64,000 nucleotides of DNA from Fremontodendron californicum. Its lineage: Eukaryota > Streptophyta > Magnoliopsida > Malvales > Malvaceae. Position numbers and translations under genes: made by a program. The stretch lies in contig JAULJL010000028.1 in the NCBI GenBank assembly GCA_030761205.1, forward strand, positions 10,646,001-10,710,000. The letters run 5' to 3'. How positions within the stretch are numbered: the first letter of the stretch is position 1; the number at the start of each line of letters is the position of its first letter. Below the pieces are notes generated by a model. The model was not told the origin of the DNA. It searched no databases and saw only the letters and a list, made by a program, of their open reading frames with translations. Below, one piece after another: positions 1 through 11,893 of the stretch.

Positions 1-32
1 ATGATATATTGAGAACAATAAAATAGTCTAAC

Positions 33-3000
33 CTTTTTTGGCGAGCTCGAAAGATCAGCATATCGTGCCAGTGCTGTCCTTAGAGTGCAAGGTGGGAAAG
101 GAGGAGGCAAAGAGCTTCCACCAAGTGAAGTCCCATCCTCTTTATCAGTATGAACAGAGAAATAGGTGTCTGGTGATAGCCCCAATAATCTCAATGCTTC
201 CTCTACAACTTCATCTAGATTCTCACAGTAAACACCAACATGATCCCCTGTTTCATATCTGACAAGGAAGACAATTATAAGTAGACGAAGTCCTCTATGA
301 TGTTATAAAGAAAACTTGAAATTAGCAGCACTCAGCATCTAGTTTTAGAATATGAGGATAAAAGAAGAGGGGAGGTGGGCATAATTGCAACCTATGTTAC
401 CCGGACTCTTCATTTTCCTTAAAGTGCCTATGTCCGACACCTGTGCCCAACACATATTCGGACATGGGTACGGGGGTATGATCCTCCAAATATATAATTG
501 AATATACCCATGTCGGACAAATACCTGTATCCGACACTCACCCCCGAGTCCGGGTAACATAGATTGCAACAACAAAAATTTACCAATACAGTTGCCAAAT
601 GATTTAGGAAAGCAACTTACGAAAGTCCAGTGCCAGCAATGTCAAATTCAAGATAGGTGCAAGAACGATCAGATGCAGGAGTATGAAGCTCCTTCCTCAC
701 AGCCACATTAGACCTTCAAGTTGGAAACGAAAAACAAGTTAGATTTCATCAAAGAAGAATACTACATGGCCACCAGAATATCTGTAAAAACTATTCTTGT
801 ATACCTGCATGGATGTTGAGCATCATAAATAGTATGACCATTTGCATTGCTCCAGTTCTCATCCTCAAGAGGTGCATCCGCAGGATCATAAAATACAACA
901 CGGTACTCCAACACAGCAGCAGTGTATGGGGTAGAAACAGTTGTTGCATCATCTTCATCACGCAGAAGCTGATCTAACTCAGGCCACACTAATTCACGCC
1001 TAGAAGAGCAAGATAGTTCAATAACTGTTAAGGTAAAAGAATGAACAAGCATTTGATTCAAAACAGAGTTGAAGTTCTTAATACCATGCAGTAAAGTCAT
1101 CTTCAATGCATTGATCATCATCTCCGAGACCCACAGGAACTAGGCACTTTGCTCCTGCAAATATAGTCAGGCTAATGTTAGCCAATAGGCTCCAATGTGG
1201 TGAAAATTAGATGACATTATATATGAGCCAACTCTAAAACAATCTTTTACTACATGGATCCAAGCATTTTATCCATCTGTATATTTCTATTTGAACATTT
1301 GAATATATAAATAGAAACATTTGGATACATGTCAAGACTCACTTTACCTCTCTGAAATCACAATGCCCATCTATTCAGAATTTTCATGGATTGGAAATAA
1401 AAGAAGCCAAAGTTTTAATTAAAAGATGCACATTCTATTTCTGGATTGCAAGGTTTGTTAAGTTTTCCATTGCAATCAGCCACAATGAAAGGGCTACTAA
1501 CAGTTTATTGATTTTTGTGCTCTTTGATCAAAAAGATGTACTGCAAACTTCAGCATTCATCTTTCAATAAAGCTTTCCCCTCATGAGACAGTGAGGTCAC
1601 TAGAGGTAAGTAATAATATAGTTTTTATACTGAAATGGTGGGGATATCTAAGATGCAACTTCTGATAGTACAACAACTAAATACATGCACATTATTGCAA
1701 TTTATTGAAATTAAATTATATTCATTATAATTTAACTCTGAAAACCTATGTTACCCGGATTCTTCATTTTTCCTAAAATACCCATGACCGAATCTGTGTC
1801 CAACATATATTCAGATATGGGTATGAGGGTATGATCCTTCAATATATGGAAACACTTAGAAAATTTGAGTATACCCATGTCGGACACATACCCGTATCCG
1901 ACACTCACTCGCCGAGTCCGGTTAACATAGCTAAAAACTATTAAAGCAAGCAATGTGCACTCCCATAAGCATCATCATAATTCATGGAAAAAAAAAATGC
2001 TAGCAAACATTAACAGCATTTTTAGCATCCAAGTAGCCATTATAATAAAAGTAAAACAATTAAAAGTTCACAAACCAACGCATCCGTTTATAAGGAGGGG
2101 GAGATAAAAGGAAAATTAAGAAGCATACCCTGCTCCGTAAGGATGTCATCAACCACCTTTGCAACCTTGTTAAAATGTTCATACTGTCTGTTACCGAGGC
2201 CAAAAACTCCGTACTTCATGTTTTGAAGCCATTCTCCCCTCTCTTTTCCCTAAATATCCAACCACACATTCAATACTTCAATAACAGCTAATTAAAAAAA
2301 TTCCCATTCTAGATACAACCGCAATATCATAATTTCGCTAAAAACAATCAAACTCATTATCAATTATCATCCTTGACTAATTACAATTAAAATTTACCTC
2401 AGTGAACCATTTATAGAACCTAGCTGCATTATCAGTCGGCTCACCATCTCCATATCTACAAGTTCACCAAATTAACCAAATCAGCAAAACAAATTTCCAT
2501 AATATATATACAAAATATAATTATCAAAAAGAAAATGATTCAAAATAACTCACGTGGCTAAGAAGAAAAAGGCCAAACTCTCTTTCTTCATCTTCTCCTC
2601 GTATTCATCATCATCCGCCGCATAATCATCCTATTTATGGTAGAAAAAAGGTTCAATAGTTAAAATCGCCAATTCGAGTTCGAAAACTTAAAAAACAAAA
2701 GAAAAGGTCAAAATTAAACTTACCAAATCTACAATTTTAAACGTCGTCTTATCATAGCGTGCTTTTGCCTCCTCAGCTAGAGCCTGAGTGACATTAAAAA
2801 GAAACGAACAAATAAAACTAATAAGCAAATCATGATCAAGAAAAAAACAAAACAAAAGAAAAGAAAAGAAATTATATATATATATATAAATGGAATGGAA
2901 TGGAACCTTGGCGAAGCCTTCGGCGGTGCCGGTTTGAGTACCGAAGAAGATGGTGACTTTTTTCTTGCCATCATCCACTTCGGATTCGGGTTCTTTAACG

Positions 3001-3281
3001 ATCAAAGGTTTAGGAGGGTCAATTTGCTTAGGTTTTTGAGAACCGGATCTACGCCAGACTAAAACGACGACGCAGCCAATGAGCACCGCGATGGAGGTAG
3101 TTAAAATCATAACGAACTCTCTGTTCTCGAGAAGGACGGTGGCCACCTCAGCAGCTGAGTCGAAGGAGGCGTTGGAAGGGTCCATTTTCGCCTTGATTAT
3201 TGCTGACATCAGATCGAGCGGCGAAACTTTCATTGAACCAGAAGAAGAAGAAGAAGAAGAAGAAGAAGACGAGGGTTCCAT
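33..3281 (-). CDS. CPR: NADPH-cytochrome P450 reductase, class II, 5' part (9 exons; 3' part off the window)
   Basis: Membrane-bound diflavin enzyme of the ER that passes electrons from NADPH through FAD and FMN to cytochrome P450s. Exons read on the minus strand: 3281-2907, 2783-2724, 2630-2554, 2455-2398, 2249-2129, 1154-1085, 999-805, 713-621, 258-33. All junctions are GT/AG and in phase, giving 425 codons; the family is about 700 residues, so most of the FAD/NADPH half lies left of position 1. Visible: a run of 11 Ser (residues 4-14), a membrane anchor (about 57-76), the FMN-binding FFGTQTGTAEGFAK motif (about 112-125), ATYGDGEPTDNA, and FGLGNRQYEHFN. The Ser-rich N-terminus and long leader before the anchor fit class II (ATR2-type) enzymes. 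A second in-frame Met is residue 17. hAT MITEs lie in introns 5 and 8. Identification is from known family motifs; exon borders are inferred from splice sites and phase. Confidence 0.95.
392..562 (+). mobile_element. hAT-type MITE, copy 1 (intron 8 of the P450 reductase gene)
   Basis: 171 bp element with terminal inverted repeats CTATGTTACCCGGACTC. It is flanked by a perfect 8-bp direct repeat ATTGCAAC (384-391 and 563-570), the target duplication length of hAT elements. It encodes nothing. The interior is rich in CCGACAC and CATGTCGGACA motifs in both orientations, so the transcript could fold. Strand assignment is arbitrary; copies 2, 4 and 5 share this orientation. Confidence 0.9.
1746..1930 (+). 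mobile_element. hAT-type MITE, copy 2 (intron 5 of the P450 reductase gene)
   Basis: 185 bp member of the same family as 392-562, with ends CTATGTTACCCGGATTC and GGTTAACATAG. Flanks CTGAAAAC (1738-1745) and CTAAAAAC (1931-1938) agree at 7 of 8 positions, which fits an 8-bp target duplication with one later change. Confidence 0.88.
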
Positions 3282-3480
3282 TGGATTTTCAAATTGAGGA
3301 ACCGTAAATGCAGAAATGGAGGAGAATTGGAGCTGAAGAAGATCTCTCAGTTTTATGGTGTCGTTGGGAGTTTGGTGGTAGTTGAGAGTTGCGAGAGAGA
3401 GAGAGAGAGGCGTTCAAAAGGGTGGCAAAGCAGCAAAGGTTGTACAGCGCACGATTATCGACATAAACAAGAAAATAATT
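3282..3480 (-). promoter_or_regulatory. 5' leader / proximal upstream region of the P450 reductase gene
   Basis: This stretch lies upstream of the reductase start codon and is less A/T-rich than the DNA beyond 3480. It has a GA/CT microsatellite at about 3395-3409, which reads as CT-rich on the transcribed strand, a common feature of plant 5' leaders. No TATA box can be assigned with confidence. Beyond 3480 the sequence becomes dispersed A/T-rich repeat, so the unique promoter is probably short. The role is inferred from position only. Confidence 0.4.
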
Positions 3481-5705
3481 AAAATATAAAATATGATATA
3501 AAAAATAATACCATTAATATATTAAAATTTATATAAATATATAATATTTTAAGTATAATTATAAAAAATAACACGATTATAATATAAATATACGGATTAT
3601 GAAAAGGAGAGAGAGGTAAAATCTGATAATATTGAACATGACATAAAAAAATAAGTAAAATATGATACAAAAAAAAAAAACGTATACGACAAGAATACAT
3701 TAAGATGTTAAAATCTATATAATATAAATTATTAATATATCAAAATTTATACAAATATAAAATATTTTAAACATAATTATGATACACAGCCATTTACAAA
3801 TACAATATGGATACATGAATTATCAAATTTAGATAGTGAAGTAAACCAACTCTTACCATCAAACCTAACACCTAAGTTAACTATGTTTAAATTTAATGAA
3901 GAGAAATGTTATCCAATATCACTAGATACCGATTAAGATAATATATATAAGAAAAAAAAGTGTAATTAATGAGTTATTTTTTCTTAAATTTAGTAAAAAT
4001 AATATATTAAATATAAATAAAAAATTAAATTGATAATTAAATAATTTTTAACTGATATTTATATAGATATCGATTAAACGAACATTTTAATAAATGAATG
4101 AATACTCAAGTTTTAAAATGCCCTTTCCTGTCTCTTTCCTTGAGGGGAATAAAAAAATGAAAAATGATGCCCCCCACTCCTGTTATTCGTGAACGATGCA
4201 TCTCTTTCTTCAAGTTCCATCTTAAAGAATTTGGCATTTGGGTTTAAATTCTTAAATTGAATTTGTGAAATAAGGAAAAAATTACTCTTTTTTATATACT
4301 CCAAAATCTTTATAAACAAAACAAATAAAAAATCCAACTTCTTCTTATGTACTAAAAATAATCTTTATGTACCAAAAAATGTTACTCCAAGGTTATTTTG
4401 ATGTGCATGTAAAAGGATATTATTGCTAGTCTCAATTAGAATTTTTTGTGAGAAGGGTCGAGTTAAAGTTTGGATAATAAAAAAATCTGTTTATTCAAAA
4501 TTTAATCTTTTTTTATTTGTTATATTCAAAAAACTTATTTTATTGTTTAAAGCGTATTAAAATATTGAAAAAAATATATATTAATATTTTATATTTTCAT
4601 AATTAAATAAAAATAAAAAATTTTATTGATTAAATAGTAATTCGAATTGGATTGGGCCGAGCCAGTTTGGATTGGAAATATTCTATCTCAGTCCTAGGTT
4701 GTACAAGTAGCCCAACCTTTAGACGGATCTCATCTCAACCAAATATTTATACCTTATATATTAAAAGAATCCTCTTGGGATATTGTAGCTAGGGAAAAAC
4801 TGGTTTTTTTTTTTCAAAATTTTTTGAGAGAATTAAAAAATGAGCTGATCAATTAAAAATATTTATAATTTATAATCATTATAATAAATAACTATTAATA
4901 ATAAATAAATAAAATAGATCTGACAACTTTAGCCACGATACGATTACACGACACGAAAAAATAACTAAAATACGACACGAATATACGAACGTTTCAAAAT
5001 CTATATAACAAGAATTATTAACGCATTAAAATTTATATAAATATATAATACTTTAAACACAATTATAGGGATTGCTAGATCCAATTTTTTTTACATGGGT
5101 GGCAAAAAAATTTTGAAATAATTACAAAATGAACTAATAAATCAAAAATATATTATTACTATCATTGAAATAAATAATTATTAGTAAGGAAATGTAGTAA
5201 TTTTTTTCTTAAAAAAAGTGTAAGAGATGTTTTTTTTGAAAGAATTACAAAATGAATTAGTAAACCAAAAATATTTAATATCTATTATTATTATAATAAA
5301 TAATTATTAATAAAAAAAGCATATAAAAAAAGGATTTTGCAATTATTTTTTTATCCTTCAATTTGAGAAGTAAAAAAAGAAAGACCAATAGGAGCAATTG
5401 GTCGATTTTGGCTCTCACAATTGAAAAAAAAAAAAAAAAGTGAAATACAATTGGTAAAAAAATTGACTTAAGTTTTATTTTTCAACAAATTTGTAACTTG
5501 ATTTTAAAAAAGTTAAATTTTATAGTTTATGTTTTTTTTTTTTATTTGAAATTGGTTTAGTAAGAAACCTTTTTATTTGTGTTGAAAGATGTATTTTGAA
5601 TTTTTTATATTAAAAAATATAATTACTTTAATATATCATATATATTTAAATAAATGATTATTATTTAATATAATTGAAATTATATAAAAAAAGTCCAAAT
5701 CTTTA
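3481..5705. other. A/T-rich intergenic DNA with old dispersed repeats
   Basis: No gene is seen. About 3480-3830 and 4922-5068 carry decayed members of a dispersed repeat with CACGACACGAA and TCAAAATTTATATAAAT motifs; better copies lie at 11583, 12849 and 62975. About 4430-4745 is a decayed copy of the TAGAYCTGTTC-ended repeat described at 14966. The rest is poly-A/poly-T and simple A/T sequence. Confidence 0.55.
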
Positions 5706-6056
5706 GCCTATGTTTGGATTGAAGTAGGAAAGAAAAGGAAAAGAAAAGAAAAGAGAGGTTTTTTAAAGGAAATGAAAGGATATTTCATTCCCTTATTTGG
5801 ATAGCTAAAATGAGTAAGAGAAAGGAAAAGAAATGATTGATTACAACCTTCGTAAACAGTGGAAAGAAAAAGAAATGATATATTATATTATATTATATTG
5901 CTCCAATTATACCCTTTTCAAAATAAAATGTTTTTATTTATCATGTGAATAATTTTGCGATTAATTATTTTAAATAATATTGAAAGTTAAAGAAAAAAAA
6001 TCAATTAAAGAGACTATTTTTATAATTAATCCATAAAATAATGTATACTTGAAATT

Positions 6057-6205
6057 ATTCAAGCAGCCCAACTTGAATGTCTTAACATTGCTTAAAAGAC
6101 TTGTAGATTCTTCCCAAGTCCTTTGATGGCCTTTCTTCCTTGATTCAGCCCAAGTAGAAGCCTTGCTTAGCTTCTTGAAAACTTGATGGATCTTGGATCC
6201 CACCA
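6057..6205 (-). repeat. 3' LTR remnant of the truncated gypsy element
   Basis: About 149 bp matching the end of the LTR at 9494-10458, starting at CAGCCCAACTTGAATG and ending in CCCACCA. The other ~815 bp are gone. The next bases (6206-6220), read on the minus strand, form the purine-rich tract GAGGAAAGGGGGAA expected immediately before a 3' LTR. Confidence 0.8.
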
Positions 6206-6233
6206 TTCCCCCTTTCCTCGAAAGGATTCGACC

Positions 6234-6839
6234 TCAAATCATGGCCTGCATAATAAGGAGAAAGATCAGAAACAATAAAAGTAGTAAAAACATTATACTA
6301 ACCTTGAAGATCCACTTTAGAAGCATTTTCATGAATGTACTCAAGGATTTGGAAAGCTTCTCTTTGAAGAAAGCTATGAAACGTTCATCATGCAACAAAA
6401 CCATCCTTATCCCTGTCGCATCACATTCAATCTTAAAAACCTTATTAAAGTTAGGTAATGCTAACACAAGTGTAGAACATAACCTTTCTCTAATAATAGC
6501 AATTGCACAAAGTTCTCTAAAACACAAATCAGCTTTATCATATGCCATGTATAAATAAGAAAAATCAGTAGCATTGGCATACATACCTTGCATATATTCG
6601 ATACTAAGTATTTGAGCACTCTTATAAGCACAAAATACATACTTCATTGATAAACCATCAAAATCAATGTCCCCCTTACCTTGCTTGTAACAAGTAGCAT
6701 AAGAAGTACATACCTTGCTTGTATCAATGTTAGGTAGTACAAAATCAATTGAATGCTCAATGCCTTTTATGGAAGGCAATCCATTCGGCTTCCCCTTTGG
6801 AAATACATGCTTGAACACCTGTAATAGATTCAAAAACAA
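6234..6839 (-). pseudogene. gypsy pol remnant with an RNase H segment
   Basis: 201-codon open stretch. It starts with a segment like the region before RT (VFPKGKPNGLP, IKGIEHSIDF) and ends with an RNase H-like segment (LALPNFNKVFKIECDATG). The middle part is not recognisable and RT motifs such as YxDD are absent. The likely origin is internal deletion or rearrangement of pol. The exact order of the joined pieces is uncertain. Confidence 0.65.
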
Positions 6840-7022
6840 GCTACAAAGAGATTTGTTAGTTTGATCATTAGTAAAAACCTCACTCTCTTGTGTATAACAA
6901 CTTATCTTTGTTTTTGTTTTTCACTCTTGTGGCATCACTCTCTTTTATCAGCCACTTCTCTTTTTTTCCCACTTTTTTTTCCTCTCTTTTTTCGGCCAAT
7001 CCCTCATTTTTTTTTCTGTGAT

Positions 7023-7524
7023 TCAACCACACAATTCTTTTTTCTCAAAATCAAATTTCAACTTCAATTGGTCCTCATAGACCTGTTTTGGTGTTAAAGG
7101 AACAAAGGTTGATTTTCTTCCCATCTTTGTCAAAGTTGTACCTATTCCTAAATCCATCATATGTAACCCTCCTATCATACTGCCATGGCCTCCCCAACAA
7201 TAGATGGCCAGCATGCATAGGCACTACATCACAAAGCACTACATCACAAAGCACCTCATCAATATACCTCCCTATAATAAAAGCTATCATTACTTGCCTA
7301 TTCACCTTAACCTCCCCACATTCATTCAACCATTGCAATTTGTAAGGCTTAAGATGTTTAAGCATAGGTAAACCCAACTTTTCTACTAAGGTAGTACTAG
7401 CTACATTAGTGCAACTCCCTCCATCAATTATCATACTACATATTTTATTATTTACAAAACTTCTAGTATGAAAAATATTTTCTCTTTGCTGCTCTACATC
7501 ATCTATTTTAATTTGTGCATTCAA
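7023..7524 (-). pseudogene. gypsy aspartic protease region
   Basis: Retropepsin-like domain with the active-site block IIDGGSCTNVAS, where DGGS replaces the usual DTGS/DSGS, and the downstream LLLGRPW motif. A 12-bp in-frame direct duplication gives VLCDVVLCDVVP. The frame then breaks: the protease reading ends at 7075 while the following conserved VPLTPKQVYEDQ stretch lies in another frame ending at 7023. Confidence 0.8.
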
Positions 7525-8768
7525 AGCACGCCTAGCAATAAGAGATTTACCTTCAAGGGGTAGTCCAATTCAGCATCATCACTATCACAATCACTAGCAT
7601 TTTCCAATTCTTGCATGTCATCACAATCATCCTCACTTTCGGTCATGACTTCACCATTAGCATGCATGATCATCACCTTTTTGTTTGGACATTGAGATGC
7701 AATATGGCCTGAACCCAAACATTTAAAGCACTCAATATCTCTATTCCTTGAAGAATTGGAATTCGAATATACCTTGGGCTTGTCTTTGCTAGTGCTTTCT
7801 TCCTTCCCCTTAGGTGGTTCGGTCTTGCGTTTGACAACAACCCAGTCACTTTTGTCCCACTTTGGTTTCCAATGAGTGCTAGAGACCGAAGAATACCTTG
7901 CTGCCCCCTTTCTTTTCAGTTGCCTCTCCACCTTCATAGCCATGTGCACCATGCCTTCAATCTCAACATAATGCTGCAACTCCACAACATTGGCTATGTC
8001 TCTACGTAAGCCACTCAAAAATCTAGCCATGGTGGCTTCCCTATCCTCCTCTACATTGGCTCTAATTATAGCCACCTCCATCTCTTTATAGTAATCCTCT
8101 ACACTCCTAGACCTTTGGGTAAGGTTTTGTAGCTTTTGGTAGAGATCCCTATAGTAGTTGCTAGGTACAAACCTCCTTCTCATGAGAGCTTTCAATTCCC
8201 CCCATGTCTCTATAGGTCTCTCATGGTTTCTCCTCCTAGTAGTCACTAGTTGATCCCACCAAACAATGGCATAAACGGTGAACTCAATGACTGCCAACTT
8301 CACCTTCTTTTCTTCTAAATAGTTGTGACAATCAAATATCAACTCTAGCTTCTTCTCCCACTACGAATACACCTCAGGATCAGTTCTACCTTGGAATGAT
8401 GGAATTTTAATTTTAATATTCCCAAGGTTCCTATCTTCTCTATTTTCCTAATCACGACCCCTAGTGTTTCTCCTAGGTGCTACTCCATGCCTAACCCCTC
8501 TAGGCCTACCCATAGCAACCTCCTCATCATCCTCATCAAAGTCATACTCATCAACCACACTAGGCTCACGCCTAGCTCCCTTACATTGCCCATCTTGTAG
8601 GTTTTTAATGGCTGTCGATTGTCTCTCTATCTTATTTGACATATTTTCTATCACAAGATTCATACGCTCAAACGATTGTTGCATGGCTTTCCACGTAAAG
8701 AATGGATTTTCATCCCCCTGGTGTGATGAATCACTCTTTTGAGACATCTTAAGATTGCTGCAAAACAA
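7521..8768 (-). pseudogene. gypsy gag polyprotein, two in-frame stops
   Basis: Capsid-type retrotransposon gag. An N-terminal part with a helical region and an acidic stretch (8768-8450) continues in the same frame into the capsid part (from 8342). That part carries WWDQ, the TWGELKALMRRRFVP region and a CX2CX4HX4C zinc knuckle (CFKCLGSGHIASQC). In-frame stops occur at about 8448-8450 and 8360-8362. Near 7560 the frame shifts by one base relative to the protease region, so no full gag-pol product is possible. Confidence 0.85.
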
Positions 8769-9493
8769 ATGTTATTGATAATAAAAAATAAACTCAGACA
8801 CTCCCTTAGTGTTTACACTCAAGTATGATATCACTCCAACTCTTGTTTGCACTCTTTTAGGCTTTTTCTTTAATAAACTTACTCACCCTTGCCTTTTACC
8901 ACTCAATTTCCTCTTTCAAGTACTTTAGGAACTAGAAGAACTCTTCAAGAACTCCCTTGCTTAATTCTACCTAGCAAAATGATTCAAGAAACAAGAAACC
9001 CAACTAGCAAAAGGTAAAAACAAGATTACCAAGATCTCATTCTTTCCCCTTTCTTGTGATCTTTTTCGAATCTTTCTTTCTTTTTCTGCCTATTCGAATA
9101 ATCTTCTTCTCTTTTTTTCACGAGACTTTCTTGATGTTCTTGAAATTTCGGATCACTTTCTTTCTTTTTTTTCTTTGACTGTTCGAATGCCCCTTTAAGT
9201 TCTTGATTTTTTTTTTTCAAGATTCGGATCAAGAATCAACAAGAACAATTTTTTTTTTAATAAATCAAGAATTCAAGAAATGAAATCTTGATTTAAACCA
9301 ACTCTCAAAATGAAACCCCAAACTAAACTACCTAAAAACTATAACCCTAGGGCAAAAGAATGCCTAAAGCTATAACCCTAAGACAAGAATGTCTAAAACC
9401 CCAAAACAAAAAAGTTGAGAGAAACTCCAATACGCTATGGTAAATTAGATAAAAAGATTTGACTTGATTGGAAGCCTTAGCTTTGATACCAAA

Positions 9494-10458
9494 TGATGTG
9501 AACCCTTGGGGTTGAAACCCTTTGAACCCACTAACAATATGAAATACCCTAACCCAAGAAAGCCAAGATTTAGGCAATGAAAACTTAAACCCTGTGAAAT
9601 CTTGTTTCAAAGAACCTAGATAAGCTAAGCTAGCTAGACCCCAAGAACACTTGTTTCAAGAACCTAAGTTTGAAGGTGTTGAATGCCACAAAGAAGAATT
9701 CTTTGATAAGTTTTAAGTTCTTTCAAGAACTCAAAGAGTAAATACTCACTTGAATAAAATTCAATTCACTAGATTCATAGATTAATGGTTGTTGAAGTAG
9801 GCGGCTAAATAAGGGTATTTATAGCCTCCCTACTAACCCTAATTCAACTAGCCTAAGAATTCTTAGTACAAGTGAAACACCTTGGCAGCCAAGGCTTACT
9901 AACCTAAGTAACATGAAACTCCTAAAGTCGGCTAGACCTCCTAACATTAATGAGGAATTCGGCCAGCCCTAATTTGCAAGATAAAATAAAAGCTTAACAA
10001 TGGTCTGAACATGCTCAAGCCCAATCCTAAGTAATTAAAAGATGTCCAATAAGTTTAATGAAGGTAGATCCCACTTAGCCTAATGGACATATTACATAAG
10101 TTACATAAGTTAGACCCAAATACCTAAGTAATTACAAGACCCAATAACTCATCTAATTAGCCTCACCTCATTAATGAATTGGTTCCCATTCTTGCCAAGT
10201 CAATTAATGAATTAAAAGAATGGGCCATCTTCAATAAACAAGATGCTGCCACCTTGCCTTCTAATTAGGCCCAACATGTGAAGCTTGGATCACATGGACC
10301 AAGTCTTGTTCTTCCTCATTCAACCAGCCCAACTTGAATGTCTTAACATTGCTTAAAAGACTTGTAGATTCTGCCCAAGTCTTTTGCTGGCCTTTCTTCC
10401 TTGATTCAGCCCAAGTAGAAGCCTTGCTTAGCTTCTTGATGGATCTTGGATTCCATCA
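9494..10458 (-). repeat. 5' LTR of the truncated gypsy element
   Basis: 965 bp beginning TGATGTG and ending ATTCCATCA on the plus strand. Its last ~145 bp recur at 6057-6205 next to a polypurine tract, which defines it as an LTR. Directly inside it (about 9480-9491), the minus strand reads TGGTATCAAAGC, one mismatch from the initiator-tRNA-Met primer site TGGTATCAGAGC. Confidence 0.85.
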
Positions 10459-11354
10459 TTTCTTCTATTTTTTATTATTATTTTTTTAGAATTTGTGAAG
10501 TGATAACAAATTGGGAAAAAAGATTTAACGCCTAAAGCATAAATTAAAAAAAAAAATTTGTAGAAATGGAAGTTATTGACAAAAAAATAGTTGATGTATG
10601 AGTTGCAAAAGATTTGAAGGATGTGTTAATGGTTAAGCTTGAATATTATAGGGTACTCTTTGAAAAATAAAAAATAATAATAACTGCATAAAAATCATTT
10701 TACATTTAAAAAAAAGTTTACTCATTTTTTCCCTCTCTATTTATCCCAATATGGGGTAATTGAAAAATGGATTTTTTGAGGGAAAGCGAGGGATGCTCTA
10801 CACTTTTTTTTGTTTTATTTAATTTAAAATAATATCCAAATAAGGAAAATGTTTCCTTGTTACTCTGCTTTCTTTTCCTTTTCCTCACCTCTCCTCAATC
10901 CAAACATAACCTTAGCAAAGCTAAGGAAACATTATAGTAAAATATTTAATACCTATATTCAAATTTATTTAAAGAAATAATTATATTGCACTTTACTATT
11001 TCCTTTTGGGGAAACTCTTAAGCTTGATTGCCATAATAAAATTGCTCATAATTTTTTAATTTTGGGTATTGATAAATTGATAAAAATTTAAGCACAATTA
11101 TTCTATGCTTTTAATTGATTTTTCTCAGCCTTACATAATGTTTACTACATGTAAAAATGTATTATGTGAGCAAATATTACTTCTATTTAAATTTAGATTT
11201 TTAAGAACTAATTATTGAAATATTTGATTTCTTAAAATATAAGAGTACCTGTCAAAATTTGAATAGAAATAATACTATAAATTGTATACAATTTTTTTAT
11301 CATAAAAGATAAATTTGTTATTATATTATAGGTGAATATTGAATTTTATCATTG

Positions 11355-11862
11355 TACTTTTAATTTTGATGATTTTTGGATTAAAGCTTACGAAAATGAA
11401 ATATTATGTAAATTATTTTGTCAATACATTTAAATACGTTTTCAATAAAATATAAAATAGATATGAATATTTCATAATATAAAAACAAGAAAAAAATTAA
11501 TATGATCTTATTTTTTTAAAAAAAATTAAAGAATTACTCATTATACGACACGTGACATAAAGTTTGGAGTTATTTGAATAATGTAAATTAGATTTGATAA
11601 TTTTGGACACAACATGATTATACGACACGAACACGACATGGGAAAAATAACTAAAACACGACACAACACGAAAAAATAATACGAACACGATACGAATACA
11701 CAAACATGTCAAAATCTATTTAAAACGAATTATTAACATGTCAAAATTTATATAAATAGATAATACGTTGAATACGATTATGTCACGAAAAAATAACATA
11801 AAAATGACACAAATACACAAATTTTTCTCTCTCTTTTTTCTTCTTTTCTTTTCTTTTCTTTT

Positions 11863-11893
<31 letters not shown>

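Larger units (their letters stand above)
6057..10458 (-). mobile_element. Ty3/gypsy LTR retrotransposon, decayed and truncated
   Basis: Minus-strand element: 5' LTR at 9494-10458, primer site just inside it, gag, protease, a scrambled pol remnant, polypurine tract, then only the last ~150 bp of the 3' LTR (6057-6205). The missing part of the left LTR and the heavily shortened pol make it defective. RT catalytic blocks and integrase are not recognisable. It sits inside the MITE at 5706-10911, so it is the younger of the two. Confidence 0.85.
5706..10911. mobile_element. Tourist-like (PIF/Harbinger-type) MITE, split by a gypsy insertion
   Basis: The two outer ends are inverted copies over about 85 bp: left TATGTTTGGATTGAAG near 5709, right the reverse complement of CAATCCAAACATAACC ending at 10911. 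Both arms also carry the inverted CCTTATTTGGATA block. TTA flanks each end (5703-5705 and 10912-10914), the usual PIF/Harbinger target duplication. Without the inserted element (6057-10458) the MITE would be about 0.8 kb. Superfamily assignment rests on the TTA flanks and end sequence, so it is an inference. Confidence 0.65.

Noticed and set aside
762..1121. Separate 119-residue minus-strand gene
   Set aside because: It is reductase exons 6 and 7 read through the intron between them.
9026..9232. Lys/Glu-rich coiled-coil protein
   Set aside because: Low-complexity frame in the leader of the truncated gypsy element, from A/G-rich sequence; no family resemblance.
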